IMG/VR virus record: IMGVR_UViG_3300020401_001027
Span: 1-33,244 of that record
Length of the DNA stretch: 33,244 nucleotides
Source of the DNA: a virus
Direction: 5' to 3' (one strand)
The notes beneath the pieces are model-generated. The model saw nothing but the letters and a program-made list of their open reading frames with translations. It had not been told where the DNA came from and made no database searches. Made by a program: the position numbers and the translations under genes. Shown piece after piece: positions 7,547-13,646 of the stretch (position 1 is its first letter; each line of letters opens with the position of its first letter).

Positions 7547-7650
7547 ACGAAAAGGCAGAACGCATTAATGGTTGGGCAGCTATGCTGGGCGTAGTCGCAG
7601 CAATGGGTGCATATGCAACCACAGGTCAAATCATTCCTGGCATTTTCTGA
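7543..7650 (+). CDS. hli: Short high-light-inducible protein, second copy
   Basis: A 35-residue one-helix Hli consisting almost entirely of the chlorophyll-binding helix: ERINGWAAMLG at residues 6-16, then GQIIPGIF. The usual NGRxAM is NGWAAM here, so the arginine that normally pairs across the helix dimer with glutamate is replaced by tryptophan. GAGGAAGG precedes the start, and both junctions overlap neighbouring genes (ATGA, TGATG). It is presumably in the thylakoid membrane, like other Hli proteins. The missing arginine may alter pigment binding or dimer formation. Confidence 0.85.
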   Translation: MNEKAERINGWAAMLGVVAAMGAYATTGQIIPGIF

Positions 7651-7772
7651 TGGATAACGCAAGTAACGCTGATATCTTTTTCAGAGCAAATGGTCGTGCA
7701 GCAATGATGGGATTCATCATTATCTGTGCAGTTTATGCAGTCACAGGACAAATTATTCCTGGAGTGATCTGA
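7650..7772 (+). CDS. hli: Short high-light-inducible protein, third copy
   Basis: 40 residues, with FRANGRAAMMGF (11-22) as the pigment-binding motif and the same TGQIIPGV ending as the previous gene, so the two are likely a tandem duplication. This copy keeps the arginine but has alanine where the motif glutamate usually stands (RANGR rather than ERxNGR), so each partner lacks one of the two charged residues. It starts on the last base of the previous stop codon (TGATG), giving tight coupling. Confidence 0.85.
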   Translation: MDNASNADIFFRANGRAAMMGFIIICAVYAVTGQIIPGVI

Positions 7773-7843
7773 TGGGATTCATAGGAGCAGCAATACTCAT
7801 ATTGATTCCTATCTTTGCAGTAGTAAAGGGGACTGATAAATGA
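7772..7843 (+). CDS. 23-residue single-helix membrane peptide
   Basis: A very short frame that begins on the last base of the third Hli stop codon and overlaps the next gene by ATGA. It encodes a hydrophobic helix (IGAAILILIPIFAVV) with a charged KGTDK tail. Its size and position among hli genes recall the tiny one-helix subunits of photosystem II or cytochrome b6f, but no specific subunit can be recognised. Coupling on both sides is the main evidence that it is real. Confidence 0.5.
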   Translation: MGFIGAAILILIPIFAVVKGTDK

Positions 7844-7989
7844 CATATGATTGGACACTATTTCAAACACTAGTGTTCATCATCACCCCTTACTTTCTTA
7901 TGCTTGCATTGGCAAGAAGAGATGAGGATGATGGTGGTCCACCAGATGGTGGAATGATGACACCAGTGTATCAAGGTCAAGGGGCATAA
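7840..7989 (+). CDS. Small one-helix membrane protein with acidic/Gly-Pro tail
   Basis: 49 residues, ATGA-coupled to the preceding peptide. One hydrophobic helix (about residues 7-24, FQTLVFIITPYFLMLALA) is followed by ARRDEDDGGPPDGG. Arginines directly after the helix suggest a cytoplasmic C-terminus. The stop codon lies in the loop of the following terminator. Function unknown; it is the last gene of the hli transcription unit. Confidence 0.6.
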   Translation: MTYDWTLFQTLVFIITPYFLMLALARRDEDDGGPPDGGMMTPVYQGQGA

Positions 7990-8003
7990 TTGCCCCTTTT
8001 TTT
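7981..8003 (+). terminator. Intrinsic terminator of the hli operon
   Basis: GGGGCA (7981-7986) pairs with TGCCCC (7991-7996) around the TAAT loop, followed by seven T residues (7997-8003). Confidence 0.88.
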
Positions 8004-8010
8004 ATAAATA
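8003..8010 (+). promoter_or_regulatory. T4-type late promoter
   Basis: An exact TATAAATA whose first base is the last T of the hli terminator. No -35 is seen. It lies 23 bases before the start of the next gene, as expected for a phage late promoter. Confidence 0.7.
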
Positions 8011-8032
8011 TTATTACCTCGAACTCTACAAA

Positions 8033-8344
8033 ATGCTGGGTAAATCCAAGGCAAAAGTAGAAGAGAAGGACCATGATGAAGATAAGAGTGAAGTACTTGG
8101 TAATCTGGTCAAAGTTGTTGTACTAATTTGGTCTGCATCTCTCCTTACTTTCAGTTATGTAAGACTCCCCAATGGTCAGAAGATTTTAGATTTTGATCCT
8201 ACCTTTATTGCATCAGTCTTCAGCGGATCACTAGCTGCCTTTGGATTGAGCCCTGCTAAAAATGGAGGGACTGGTTCTGCACCCACAAAGAAGAAGAAAG
8301 ATGAAGAACCACCAGTGGTATCAGCAGTGGAGATTAAGAAGTAA
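8033..8344 (+). CDS. Small membrane protein with two hydrophobic segments (holin-like?)
   Basis: 103 residues. A charged N-terminus is followed by a hydrophobic helix at about residues 23-44 (LVKVVVLIWSASLLTFSYV), a short loop, and a second weakly hydrophobic segment at about 56-73 (TFIASVFSGSLAAFGLSPA), then a Lys-rich tail. A late promoter directly upstream shows it belongs to the late programme. The size, the two helices and the charged tail are compatible with a holin, and the second segment resembles the last helix of some myovirus holin-like proteins, but no lysozyme or endolysin gene is adjacent. Holin is only a hypothesis; a minor virion membrane protein is equally possible. Confidence 0.6.
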   Translation: MLGKSKAKVEEKDHDEDKSEVLGNLVKVVVLIWSASLLTFSYVRLPNGQKILDFDPTFIASVFSGSLAAFGLSPAKNGGTGSAPTKKKKDEEPPVVSAVEIKK

Positions 8345-8393
8345 TGTATAGAGAACCTCATCTACAACAAAAGGCAGATGAGTGTTCTATTTT

Positions 8394-8543
8394 ATGGCAC
8401 AATTGGCACACTCTCTGGCGAAAAAAGCATTAGGTGCGCCTGAGGCGAGGGATAAGTGGGATAAATGTGTTGATGAAATGACAGTTATGATACGTGTTGA
8501 AGTGGAAACAAATCCACGCTATAATTCTATGCGTAAGTTATAG
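8394..8543 (+). CDS. Small protein of unknown function
   Basis: 49 residues, helical and soluble (MAQLAHSLAKKALGAPEARD at the start). There is no clear ribosome site. A 29-residue frame at 8344-8433 overlaps its start and could couple it to the gene before. It has no recognised domain; the call rests on amino-acid composition and on filling the gap before talC. Confidence 0.4.
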   Translation: MAQLAHSLAKKALGAPEARDKWDKCVDEMTVMIRVEVETNPRYNSMRKL

Positions 8544-8564
8544 ATAGAGTAGTTGCATAAACTA

Positions 8565-9218
8565 ATGAAAATATTCCTAGACACAGCTGACTCCAAGGAA
8601 ATTGGTAAAGCATATGAGACTGGTCTCATTGATGGAGTCACAACTAACCCTACTCTGATTCTCAAGTCAGGTAGGACTATTGAGCAAGTAGCATCAGAAC
8701 TTATCTCCTGGTGTCCCAGACTCATCAGTATCTCAACAGAGGTGGTAGCAGATACAGCAGAGGGGATGGTGGAGCAGGCAAAACACTATTTGCCCATTGG
8801 AGATCCAATCACAGTTAAAGTTCCTTGCACAGTAGAAGGTCTTAAAGCATGTAAGATTCTTTCAGATGAAGGAGTCAAGGTGAATGTAACTCTTATCTTC
8901 TCTGTATCACAAGCAATCCTTGCTGCAAAAGCAGGAGCAACTTATGTCTCTCCTTTTGTTGGTAGGATGAATGATAATTCTTTGAGTGGTGTAGCACTGG
9001 TTGGATCTATTGCAGACACATATAGAACTCATGGTGTAAGGACACAGGTGCTTGCTGCTTCTCTTCGTGATGTTCACCATGTTGGACGTTGTTTTGCAGC
9101 AGGAGCACAAGTTTGCACCATTCCACCCAAAGTATTCTGGGGGATGTATAAGCACATTCTTACAGATAAGGGATTAGATTTATTTCAAGCTGACTGGGAT
9201 GCTACCAATGTTATCTGA
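8565..9218 (+). CDS. talC: Transaldolase, TalC/fructose-6-phosphate aldolase type
   Basis: 217 residues, the short TalC/FSA class. ATG 8565 is chosen over TTG 8553 because the family begins MKIFLDTAD. The Schiff-base lysine is K85 in ITVKVPCT, at the exact family position. DGVTTNPTL (residues 23-31) and the barrel-closing segment TYVSPFVGR are also present. Cyanophage TalC joins the pentose phosphate pathway and is thought to push host carbon flux toward ribose-5-phosphate and NADPH for nucleotide synthesis, working with the phage photosystem and Hli proteins. It is a cytoplasmic enzyme. No promoter is visible immediately upstream. Confidence 0.95.
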   Translation: MKIFLDTADSKEIGKAYETGLIDGVTTNPTLILKSGRTIEQVASELISWCPRLISISTEVVADTAEGMVEQAKHYLPIGDPITVKVPCTVEGLKACKILSDEGVKVNVTLIFSVSQAILAAKAGATYVSPFVGRMNDNSLSGVALVGSIADTYRTHGVRTQVLAASLRDVHHVGRCFAAGAQVCTIPPKVFWGMYKHILTDKGLDLFQADWDATNVI

Positions 9219-9405
9219 TGCACTGATGTGGGTATCAATCCCCTTTGTACTTTCAACACTTTGGTTTGCATTCTACAAGGGTGAGAATGTTTATTATGAG
9301 TCAGATGCTTATGATGGTAATGGGACAGCACACCCTGTCCTATTTGAAGAGACCACCTGTAAAAGGAGGGAAATAGCAGATGGATCAGGAAGAAATCAAA
9401 CATAG
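9208..9405 (+). CDS. Small one-helix membrane protein
   Basis: About 65 residues from ATG 9208, which overlaps the end of talC by 11 bases; ATG 9199 and ATG 9226 are alternative in-frame starts. One transmembrane helix (about residues 5-23, ALMWVSIPFVLSTLWFAFY) is followed by an acidic, then basic tail. The last 26 bases overlap the next gene. No family recognised. Confidence 0.5.
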   Translation: MLSDALMWVSIPFVLSTLWFAFYKGENVYYESDAYDGNGTAHPVLFEETTCKRREIADGSGRNQT

Positions 9406-9586
9406 ATATGGATTTGCAATGTGTGCATTCTCCAGAATGTACGGACCAAGAGTGGTAAATGGTTCAACAGGCATCCATAAGTTCTGTCATCAATGGGCAG
9501 AGTCAGAGATGCCTACACCAACAGGAACATTAGTCTCTATTAATTTTTACTTTAAGGACTTGTGGGATGCCTGGGGAAAAGAATAA
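9380..9586 (+). CDS. Small protein of unknown function
   Basis: 68 residues with a strong AAAGGAGGG ribosome site 12 bases upstream. It is soluble and aromatic-rich, with two cysteines (C15, C36) and histidines that could bind metal (HKFCHQW). Overlaps both neighbours. No function recognised. Confidence 0.55.
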   Translation: MDQEEIKHRYGFAMCAFSRMYGPRVVNGSTGIHKFCHQWAESEMPTPTGTLVSINFYFKDLWDAWGKE

Positions 9587-9713
9587 ATTACCCACACAGA
9601 ATAGGTGGTGTAGAAGTGCTATCTGTGGGTCAGAACCATTTATACCAGACTCTGAATTTACAGGAGAGGACTGTAAGTTAACTTGTAGTGTAAAAAAGGA
9701 GGAGCATAAATGA
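9567..9713 (+). CDS. Tiny Cys4 putative zinc-binding protein
   Basis: 48 residues, not listed by most length cut-offs. It overlaps the previous gene by 20 bases and the next by ATGA. Four cysteines at 15, 20, 36 and 40 (C-x4-C-x15-C-x3-C) are arranged like a minimal zinc ribbon. The short size and knuckle spacing suggest nucleic-acid or protein binding, but there is no family match I can name. Confidence 0.45.
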   Translation: MPGEKNKLPTQNRWCRSAICGSEPFIPDSEFTGEDCKLTCSVKKEEHK

Positions 9714-9898
9714 ATACAGCAGTTCTTCTAGCATGTTTATCACCTATCCTTATAATCTTTATTGTAATGAAGATGGTGGTCTTTTTTTCTGGAATTCACT
9801 CTGAGGAAAAATATGTTGAATCAGAATCAAGAAAACCCCACGGACCCTATCTGGCAGATGCATATGCAGATGTTGATGAGGAGGACGAAGAGTATTGA
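9710..9898 (+). CDS. Small one-helix membrane protein with acidic tail
   Basis: 62 residues with an AAGGAGGAG ribosome site and ATGA coupling. A hydrophobic helix covers about residues 4-27 (AVLLACLSPILIIFIVMKMV); the tail is strongly acidic (DVDEEDEEY). Topology is probably N-out/C-in or uncleaved signal anchor. Its last 86 bases also encode the start of the next gene in another frame. Confidence 0.6.
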   Translation: MNTAVLLACLSPILIIFIVMKMVVFFSGIHSEEKYVESESRKPHGPYLADAYADVDEEDEEY

Positions 9899-10043
9899 AA
9901 TAGACAAGATTATAGATGATGCCTTACATCAATACTATGTTGTGGAACAGGGAAAACCAGTGCCAAATTGGAGATACATAAAAGATCAAGATTGGTGGCT
10001 TGAATATCTTGACTCCTTGGGTATCCCTAGACGCAATCCATGA
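9813..10043 (+). CDS. Small soluble protein of unknown function
   Basis: Up to 76 residues. ATG 9813 has GAGG eight bases upstream, giving an 86-base overlap with the previous gene; ATG 9876 would reduce the overlap but has no ribosome site. The C-terminal 50 residues (DKIIDDALHQYY and WRYIKDQDWWLEYLDSLG) look like a compact aromatic-rich domain and are the most convincing part. It overlaps the next gene by ATGA. No family recognised. Confidence 0.55.
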   Translation: MLNQNQENPTDPIWQMHMQMLMRRTKSIEIDKIIDDALHQYYVVEQGKPVPNWRYIKDQDWWLEYLDSLGIPRRNP

Positions 10044-10246
10044 ACCTTTTTCTTAGACCATTAGATAATGTAACTGACCCTGTATGGTCTGTTATCATCT
10101 CAATACTAATATTTCTTTTAGTTGTATCCTACTACATATATACAATTATGGATATGGCATTTGAGGAACTAAAAGATGTCCAACCAAATCAATCAGAAAG
10201 ATGCGAACCAGGATCAGGAGATAGCACTCCTGAAACACAGAATTGA
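10040..10246 (+). CDS. Small one-helix membrane protein
   Basis: 68 residues, ATGA-coupled. A helix at about residues 15-37 (VWSVIISILIFLLVVSYYIY) is followed by an acidic segment (FEELKDVQ) and a polar tail that overlaps the next gene by 71 bases. Typical of the small membrane ORFs of this stretch; function unknown. Confidence 0.6.
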   Translation: MNLFLRPLDNVTDPVWSVIISILIFLLVVSYYIYTIMDMAFEELKDVQPNQSERCEPGSGDSTPETQN

Positions 10247-10460
10247 AGATGTTGAGGAACTATCCTCAGAACTTCGTCTGAGAGTTCGTAAACTGGAACG
10301 TTGGGTTTGGGGTGCTGGCGCTGTCATATCTGCAGCAATCACAATTATTGGTTTAGCAATGGCAGCAGATGCCAAGGAGGGTAACTATGGGGGCTATGAC
10401 ACCGCCAAGCAGGAAGAGCTGCTACAATTTCAGGGTAGTGGAAATCAACAGGGTAGTTGA
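10176..10460 (+). CDS. Coiled-coil plus transmembrane small protein
   Basis: 94 residues: a polar N-terminus, a heptad-like coiled coil at about residues 14-42 (ALLKHRIEDVEELSSELRLR), then a transmembrane helix at about 44-65 (WVWGAGAVISAAITIIGLAM) and a polar tail. The order coiled coil then helix resembles XhlA-like and other phage lysis-accessory or membrane-anchor proteins, but the similarity is architectural only. It overlaps the gene before by 71 bases and the nuclease gene by 74. Confidence 0.6.
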   Translation: MSNQINQKDANQDQEIALLKHRIEDVEELSSELRLRVRKLERWVWGAGAVISAAITIIGLAMAADAKEGNYGGYDTAKQEELLQFQGSGNQQGS

Positions 10461-10848
10461 TGGTGATACCATTGATGTAACCATTGATCTTGGATTTGAC
10501 CTCTTCAAAAAAGAAAGAGTCAGAGTTGCAGGTGTTGATACCCCAGAAAAACGTACAAGAAATCTGGAGGAAAAGGAACTTGGAATTGATGCAACCTACT
10601 GGCTTAAAAGCAAACTGGAAGGCGCAATTGCTGGTGATGATGACCTTATTATTAGGACTGAGCTCGTTGGTGGTGTCGGAAAGTATGGGCGTCTTCTTGG
10701 CTGGTTATATATTGGCGATGGGGATGTATCGCTTAACGAAGAAATGATCACAGAAGGATATGCTTGGTCCTATGATGGTGGAACAAAGCAAAAGAACTTT
10801 GAAGAACTACGAGAGATTCGTAGAGCACATGGAACATTGGTGGACTAA
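10387..10848 (+). CDS. Staphylococcal nuclease-like (thermonuclease) protein
   Basis: 153 residues. ATG 10387 is chosen because AAGGAGGG lies seven bases upstream. The OB-fold nuclease motifs are intact: VVDGDTIDV (D25, D27), RVAGVDTPE with R46, D51 and E54, and GKYGR with R102. These correspond to D21, R35, D40, E43 and R87 of staphylococcal nuclease, so the enzyme should be active and calcium dependent, cutting DNA or RNA. There is no signal peptide, so it probably acts inside the cell, for example in host DNA breakdown. It overlaps a coiled-coil membrane protein, which could be a partner. Alternative: a binding-only SNase domain, unlikely given the intact residues. Confidence 0.9.
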   Translation: MGAMTPPSRKSCYNFRVVEINRVVDGDTIDVTIDLGFDLFKKERVRVAGVDTPEKRTRNLEEKELGIDATYWLKSKLEGAIAGDDDLIIRTELVGGVGKYGRLLGWLYIGDGDVSLNEEMITEGYAWSYDGGTKQKNFEELREIRRAHGTLVD

Positions 10849-10850
10849 TT

Positions 10851-11063
10851 ATGGCAGCAGTTTATAGTTTCTATCTCACAGCAGCAGTCATCTTATTGAT
10901 GTTTGCTTACGCTGGATATGATGAAACAATGAAGTTCTTTACATACATAAATTTGCAAATCAGATACTTCCCTTTGAGAGTGAAGATTGAGTTTATGAAG
11001 TTTAAACTTAAGAAAGAGCTAGATAGAGATGTGAAACGTATAATGAAGGACAGACAGCGATGA
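10851..11063 (+). CDS. Small membrane protein with basic tail
   Basis: 70 residues starting two bases after the nuclease stop. An N-terminal helix (about residues 5-21, YSFYLTAAVILLMFAYA) is followed by a strongly basic, helical cytoplasmic tail (KFKLKKELDRDVKRIMKDRQ). The basic tail could contact nucleic acid or acidic lipids. Function unknown. Ends in ATGA overlap. Confidence 0.55.
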   Translation: MAAVYSFYLTAAVILLMFAYAGYDETMKFFTYINLQIRYFPLRVKIEFMKFKLKKELDRDVKRIMKDRQR

Positions 11064-11221
11064 TTAGTCCTATGAGTTTTGTTCTGAACACAAGGAAATC
11101 CTATGATAAAGCACTTGAACAAGTTATTACTGAGGTTCAAGTGCAATTTGGTGATGAACCCCCTGCATGGATTCCATATTCAACACTACTTTCTATTGAG
11201 AAACTAAAATGCAAAAAGTAA
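11060..11221 (+). CDS. Small soluble protein of unknown function
   Basis: 53 residues, ATGA-coupled upstream and overlapping the next gene by 13 bases. It contains a helix (KSYDKALEQVITEVQVQFG) and the segment PPAWIPYSTLLSIEKLK. It is soluble, with no known domain. Confidence 0.5.
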   Translation: MISPMSFVLNTRKSYDKALEQVITEVQVQFGDEPPAWIPYSTLLSIEKLKCKK

Positions 11222-11439
11222 TTAATGGTGTAGCACTCTTTTCTGGGTGTGTATCCCTTGGTTTGGTTGTTGGTGGAGCAATTCTTTATATCAATAAAGA
11301 TAACATTGTAGAGGGTGTTAAAGCACAGATTGCAGCAAACATAGCATCATCTATTCAAAGTGCTCTTCCAGGTATGGTGGATGCAGCTGTGCCAGGTATT
11401 CCTGAAACAACTGGACCTGCTATCCCTTCATTCAGATGA
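11209..11439 (+). CDS. Small membrane-anchored protein
   Basis: 76 residues. One hydrophobic helix at about residues 5-28 (INGVALFSGCVSLGLVVGGAIL) leads into an amphipathic Ala-rich helix (VKAQIAANIASSIQSAL) and a Pro/Gly tail. Coupled by ATGA to the next gene. It starts a three-gene run with similar anchored architecture that may encode virion or envelope-associated proteins. Function unknown. Confidence 0.6.
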   Translation: MQKVINGVALFSGCVSLGLVVGGAILYINKDNIVEGVKAQIAANIASSIQSALPGMVDAAVPGIPETTGPAIPSFR

Positions 11440-12020
11440 ACAAATCTAAATCTCCCCTTAAGTGGTTTACTATTGCAGTTGGAGGAACTGTGGCTGTTGC
11501 CCACATTGGCATCCTAGGTCACATTCTCAATCATCAACCTGAAATAGCTCAGACACCAACATTTAACATTCCTGATGGTCCATACTCATCTTACAGAATT
11601 ACTGCTGGTAAAGATGGATATGAGATTGAGTATAGAGCAAATGATCCTAAGGTTCTAGAATCTGAAAGGTCACTTGAACTGGACCATGAAAGAAGAGGAT
11701 TGTTTGGGGGAGGTAGAGAACAAAGAACTGAACATAGAAGAGATCAGTTCACAATGGATGGCACTAGGAATTTGGGAGGTGGCTCATTAGAGGGCGAGGG
11801 AAAGTTGGGTGCCAAAAGCGCAGAGTGTATAGCGGCGGACGCTGGAGCACGATCACAAGGTGCAATGGCAGGGACTAGTATTGCTACTGGTGTTCTTGTT
11901 CCTGCTGTTTCTAGCATCCCCTATGTTGGATGGTTGGCTAGTGGATGGGCTCTTCTGCTAGGACAGCAAGCAGGTAGTTATATTGGTGGTGAGGTTGGTA
12001 CTGTTTTTAATGATTGCTGA
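11436..12020 (+). CDS. Membrane-associated protein of unknown function, possibly structural
   Basis: 194 residues. A basic N-terminus and helix (about residues 9-31, WFTIAVGGTVAVAHIGILGH) form a signal anchor. The middle (about 75-130) is charged and Gly/Arg-rich. The end (about 145-190) is a glycine-rich hydrophobic hairpin (SIATGVLVPAVSSIPYVGWL) that could insert in membrane. No family recognised. It is coupled to the next gene, whose ATG uses the last base of its stop codon. Confidence 0.6.
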   Translation: MNKSKSPLKWFTIAVGGTVAVAHIGILGHILNHQPEIAQTPTFNIPDGPYSSYRITAGKDGYEIEYRANDPKVLESERSLELDHERRGLFGGGREQRTEHRRDQFTMDGTRNLGGGSLEGEGKLGAKSAECIAADAGARSQGAMAGTSIATGVLVPAVSSIPYVGWLASGWALLLGQQAGSYIGGEVGTVFNDC

Positions 12021-12838
12021 TGGAAGATATTAATATTGAATTTATTAATTTAAGAAACATAACTGTTGGGAACTTAAACATTCCCAACATACCTGAATCT
12101 TTACAACAAACATCAGTAGCAATACCACCAGTGGCACCAGTCACATTAGAACTGGGTGTGCCTATTGTTAATGTGCCTGGATGTGTAGAGGCACATGAGA
12201 GTGAAAACAAATCAAATACAGTGGGGAAAGATGACGAAAACGGAGTGGTTACGTATTGTGATGCTGGCGTCCCTAGTTTTAATCCTATACGCTATGAACC
12301 TGAAAACTTAACTTATCCTACTCCTGCACCTGTGCCACCAACAGATATAAAACCAGAACCAAAAGCACCAGAGGCACCAGCAACTCCTCAAACTCCTACA
12401 CCACCATCATCAGCTAACATAGAGTGTCCTACTCCTGCACAGGAAGCAAAAGAACCAGTAGGAACATTAGTGAATGGATTTAGAGAAAGAGTTGTAGAAT
12501 ATAAACTACTTGGTAAAGAGTGTGTTCAGATAACTGAATCTGTTTCTCTGCCCACACAGATAGTAAAAGGACTACCTAGTGGTGGTCAGGTAGTCCAGGT
12601 GGGTAGTATTGCAGTTGTAGCAACAACATCTGCATTGCTTGCTAAACCATTGGCAGATATCCTTTTGAAAGCAGTCAAACCAACTGTTAAGAAGGTAGTA
12701 AAGAAGATTGCTGCTATCAGAAAGAAACCTATTCCTGTGAAATCGACAGGGGAGCGCCGAGCAGAGCAGCGTCAGATGAATGCTGCAGTGAAGGCATTGA
12801 GGTCTGTGTTCCCAAGGAAGAAGAAGAGGAAGGGATAG
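12020..12838 (+). CDS. Proline-rich protein with membrane segment and basic tail, possibly structural
   Basis: 272 residues from ATG 12020 (TGATG junction). An N-terminal beta-like region has NITVGNLNIPNIPES; a proline/threonine-rich linker covers about residues 99-145; a globular part (150-190) precedes a hydrophobic segment (about 191-218, VVQVGSIAVVATTSALLAKP); the tail (218-272) is very Lys/Arg rich and ends KKKRKG. Such linker-plus-basic-tail architecture suits a virion or DNA-contacting protein, but no family is recognised. The last 110 bases are also read on the opposite strand by the convergent gene at 12729-13646. Confidence 0.6.
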   Translation: MEDINIEFINLRNITVGNLNIPNIPESLQQTSVAIPPVAPVTLELGVPIVNVPGCVEAHESENKSNTVGKDDENGVVTYCDAGVPSFNPIRYEPENLTYPTPAPVPPTDIKPEPKAPEAPATPQTPTPPSSANIECPTPAQEAKEPVGTLVNGFRERVVEYKLLGKECVQITESVSLPTQIVKGLPSGGQVVQVGSIAVVATTSALLAKPLADILLKAVKPTVKKVVKKIAAIRKKPIPVKSTGERRAEQRQMNAAVKALRSVFPRKKKRKG

Positions 12839-13646
12839 AGTGAGTGTGTGGTGCTAATGTGGTTACATTTTGAACTACCACATCTGCACAGATGGAAAAG
12901 TATGGTGATTTAGGGTGAAAACTAATTCCACTCTTGATTAACTCACCACAGTTCTTCAGTCTTGCAATTTCAAAATCCAATCTCTTATTAGCAGTTGCCT
13001 GTTGCATAAGTGCAATATTTGCTGCTGCTGCTTCCTTGCACTGTTCTTGTAGTTTTTTATCTAATGGTCTAGACCATGTGGCAGAGAATCCAACAGAGAG
13101 ACTGTAATTATCTTTCTGTCCTGTTCTTGTAGGAATCTCATAGATGATAGCACCAGGATTGTCAGGTGCTCCATCCCCAATAGGATTCCCATTCTCATCA
13201 AACTGACCAAGGAAGTCTCTCTGATCATATACAGGTTCATTGTAATATGGTTCCCAAGGTTTTTGTTGAGAAGCACTACCTGTCACATAAGGAGTGAAGT
13301 TTAGAGTTGGTCCTTGACATTGAATTCCAGCACCATAGGTGTTGGTGATATATGGTCCTTGGAGGACTTGGATGGCTTGGTTTGTAACACTTCCAGATGA
13401 GTTAGCAATAGGAGAGGCAGTGGCGCTAACACCACCAACAGTCTCTGCCAAAGTTTGAGTTGGGGATAATAGTCCAAAGATTATTGAGAGAAGATAGAAA
13501 CTGTGTCTGTGACGCTTGTTACCTCTGTTTCTCTTTGAATAATTGTCTGTTGACTCAATCCTGGTCCTTGATAAGTCTCTGTGAACTGAAAGGCATGACC
13601 TGGTGTTGTTTGTGTAAACGTTGGTCTGCTGTTTATTCCTGTCCAT
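12729..13646 (-). CDS. Exported protein, probable structural (overlapping reading frames at both ends)
   Basis: Up to 305 residues from ATG 13646, which has GGAG ten bases upstream. The first ~48 residues are unusually basic and polar; then comes a perfect signal peptide (HSFYLLSIIFGLLSPTQTLA, cut before ETVGG). The body is Gly/Asn/Pro rich, like cyanophage structural proteins, with an Ala/Gln-rich helix (EAAAANIALMQQATANKRLD). The N-terminal 166 bases overlap the upstream minus-strand gene in another frame, and no ATG, GTG or TTG lies nearer the signal peptide. The last 110 bases overlap the plus-strand gene. So real translation may start at a rare codon or use the overlap. Function unknown. 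Confidence 0.6.
   Translation of the reverse strand: MDRNKQQTNVYTNNTRSCLSVHRDLSRTRIESTDNYSKRNRGNKRHRHSFYLLSIIFGLLSPTQTLAETVGGVSATASPIANSSGSVTNQAIQVLQGPYITNTYGAGIQCQGPTLNFTPYVTGSASQQKPWEPYYNEPVYDQRDFLGQFDENGNPIGDGAPDNPGAIIYEIPTRTGQKDNYSLSVGFSATWSRPLDKKLQEQCKEAAAANIALMQQATANKRLDFEIARLKNCGELIKSGISFHPKSPYFSICADVVVQNVTTLAPHTHSIPSSSSSLGTQTSMPSLQHSSDAALLGAPLSISQE

Noticed and set aside
8344-8433. 29-codon frame starting on the last base of the previous stop (TAATG)
   Set aside because: It has no ribosome site, overlaps a more plausible 49-codon frame by 40 bases, and its composition (many His, Trp, Gln) is not gene-like. It may only couple translation.
13481-13646. Programmed -1 frameshift joining the 144-aa and 305-aa minus-strand genes
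   Set aside because: The frames are offset by -1, but no slippery heptamer is seen near the first gene's end, and the second frame contains its own signal peptide, which would be buried in a fusion.
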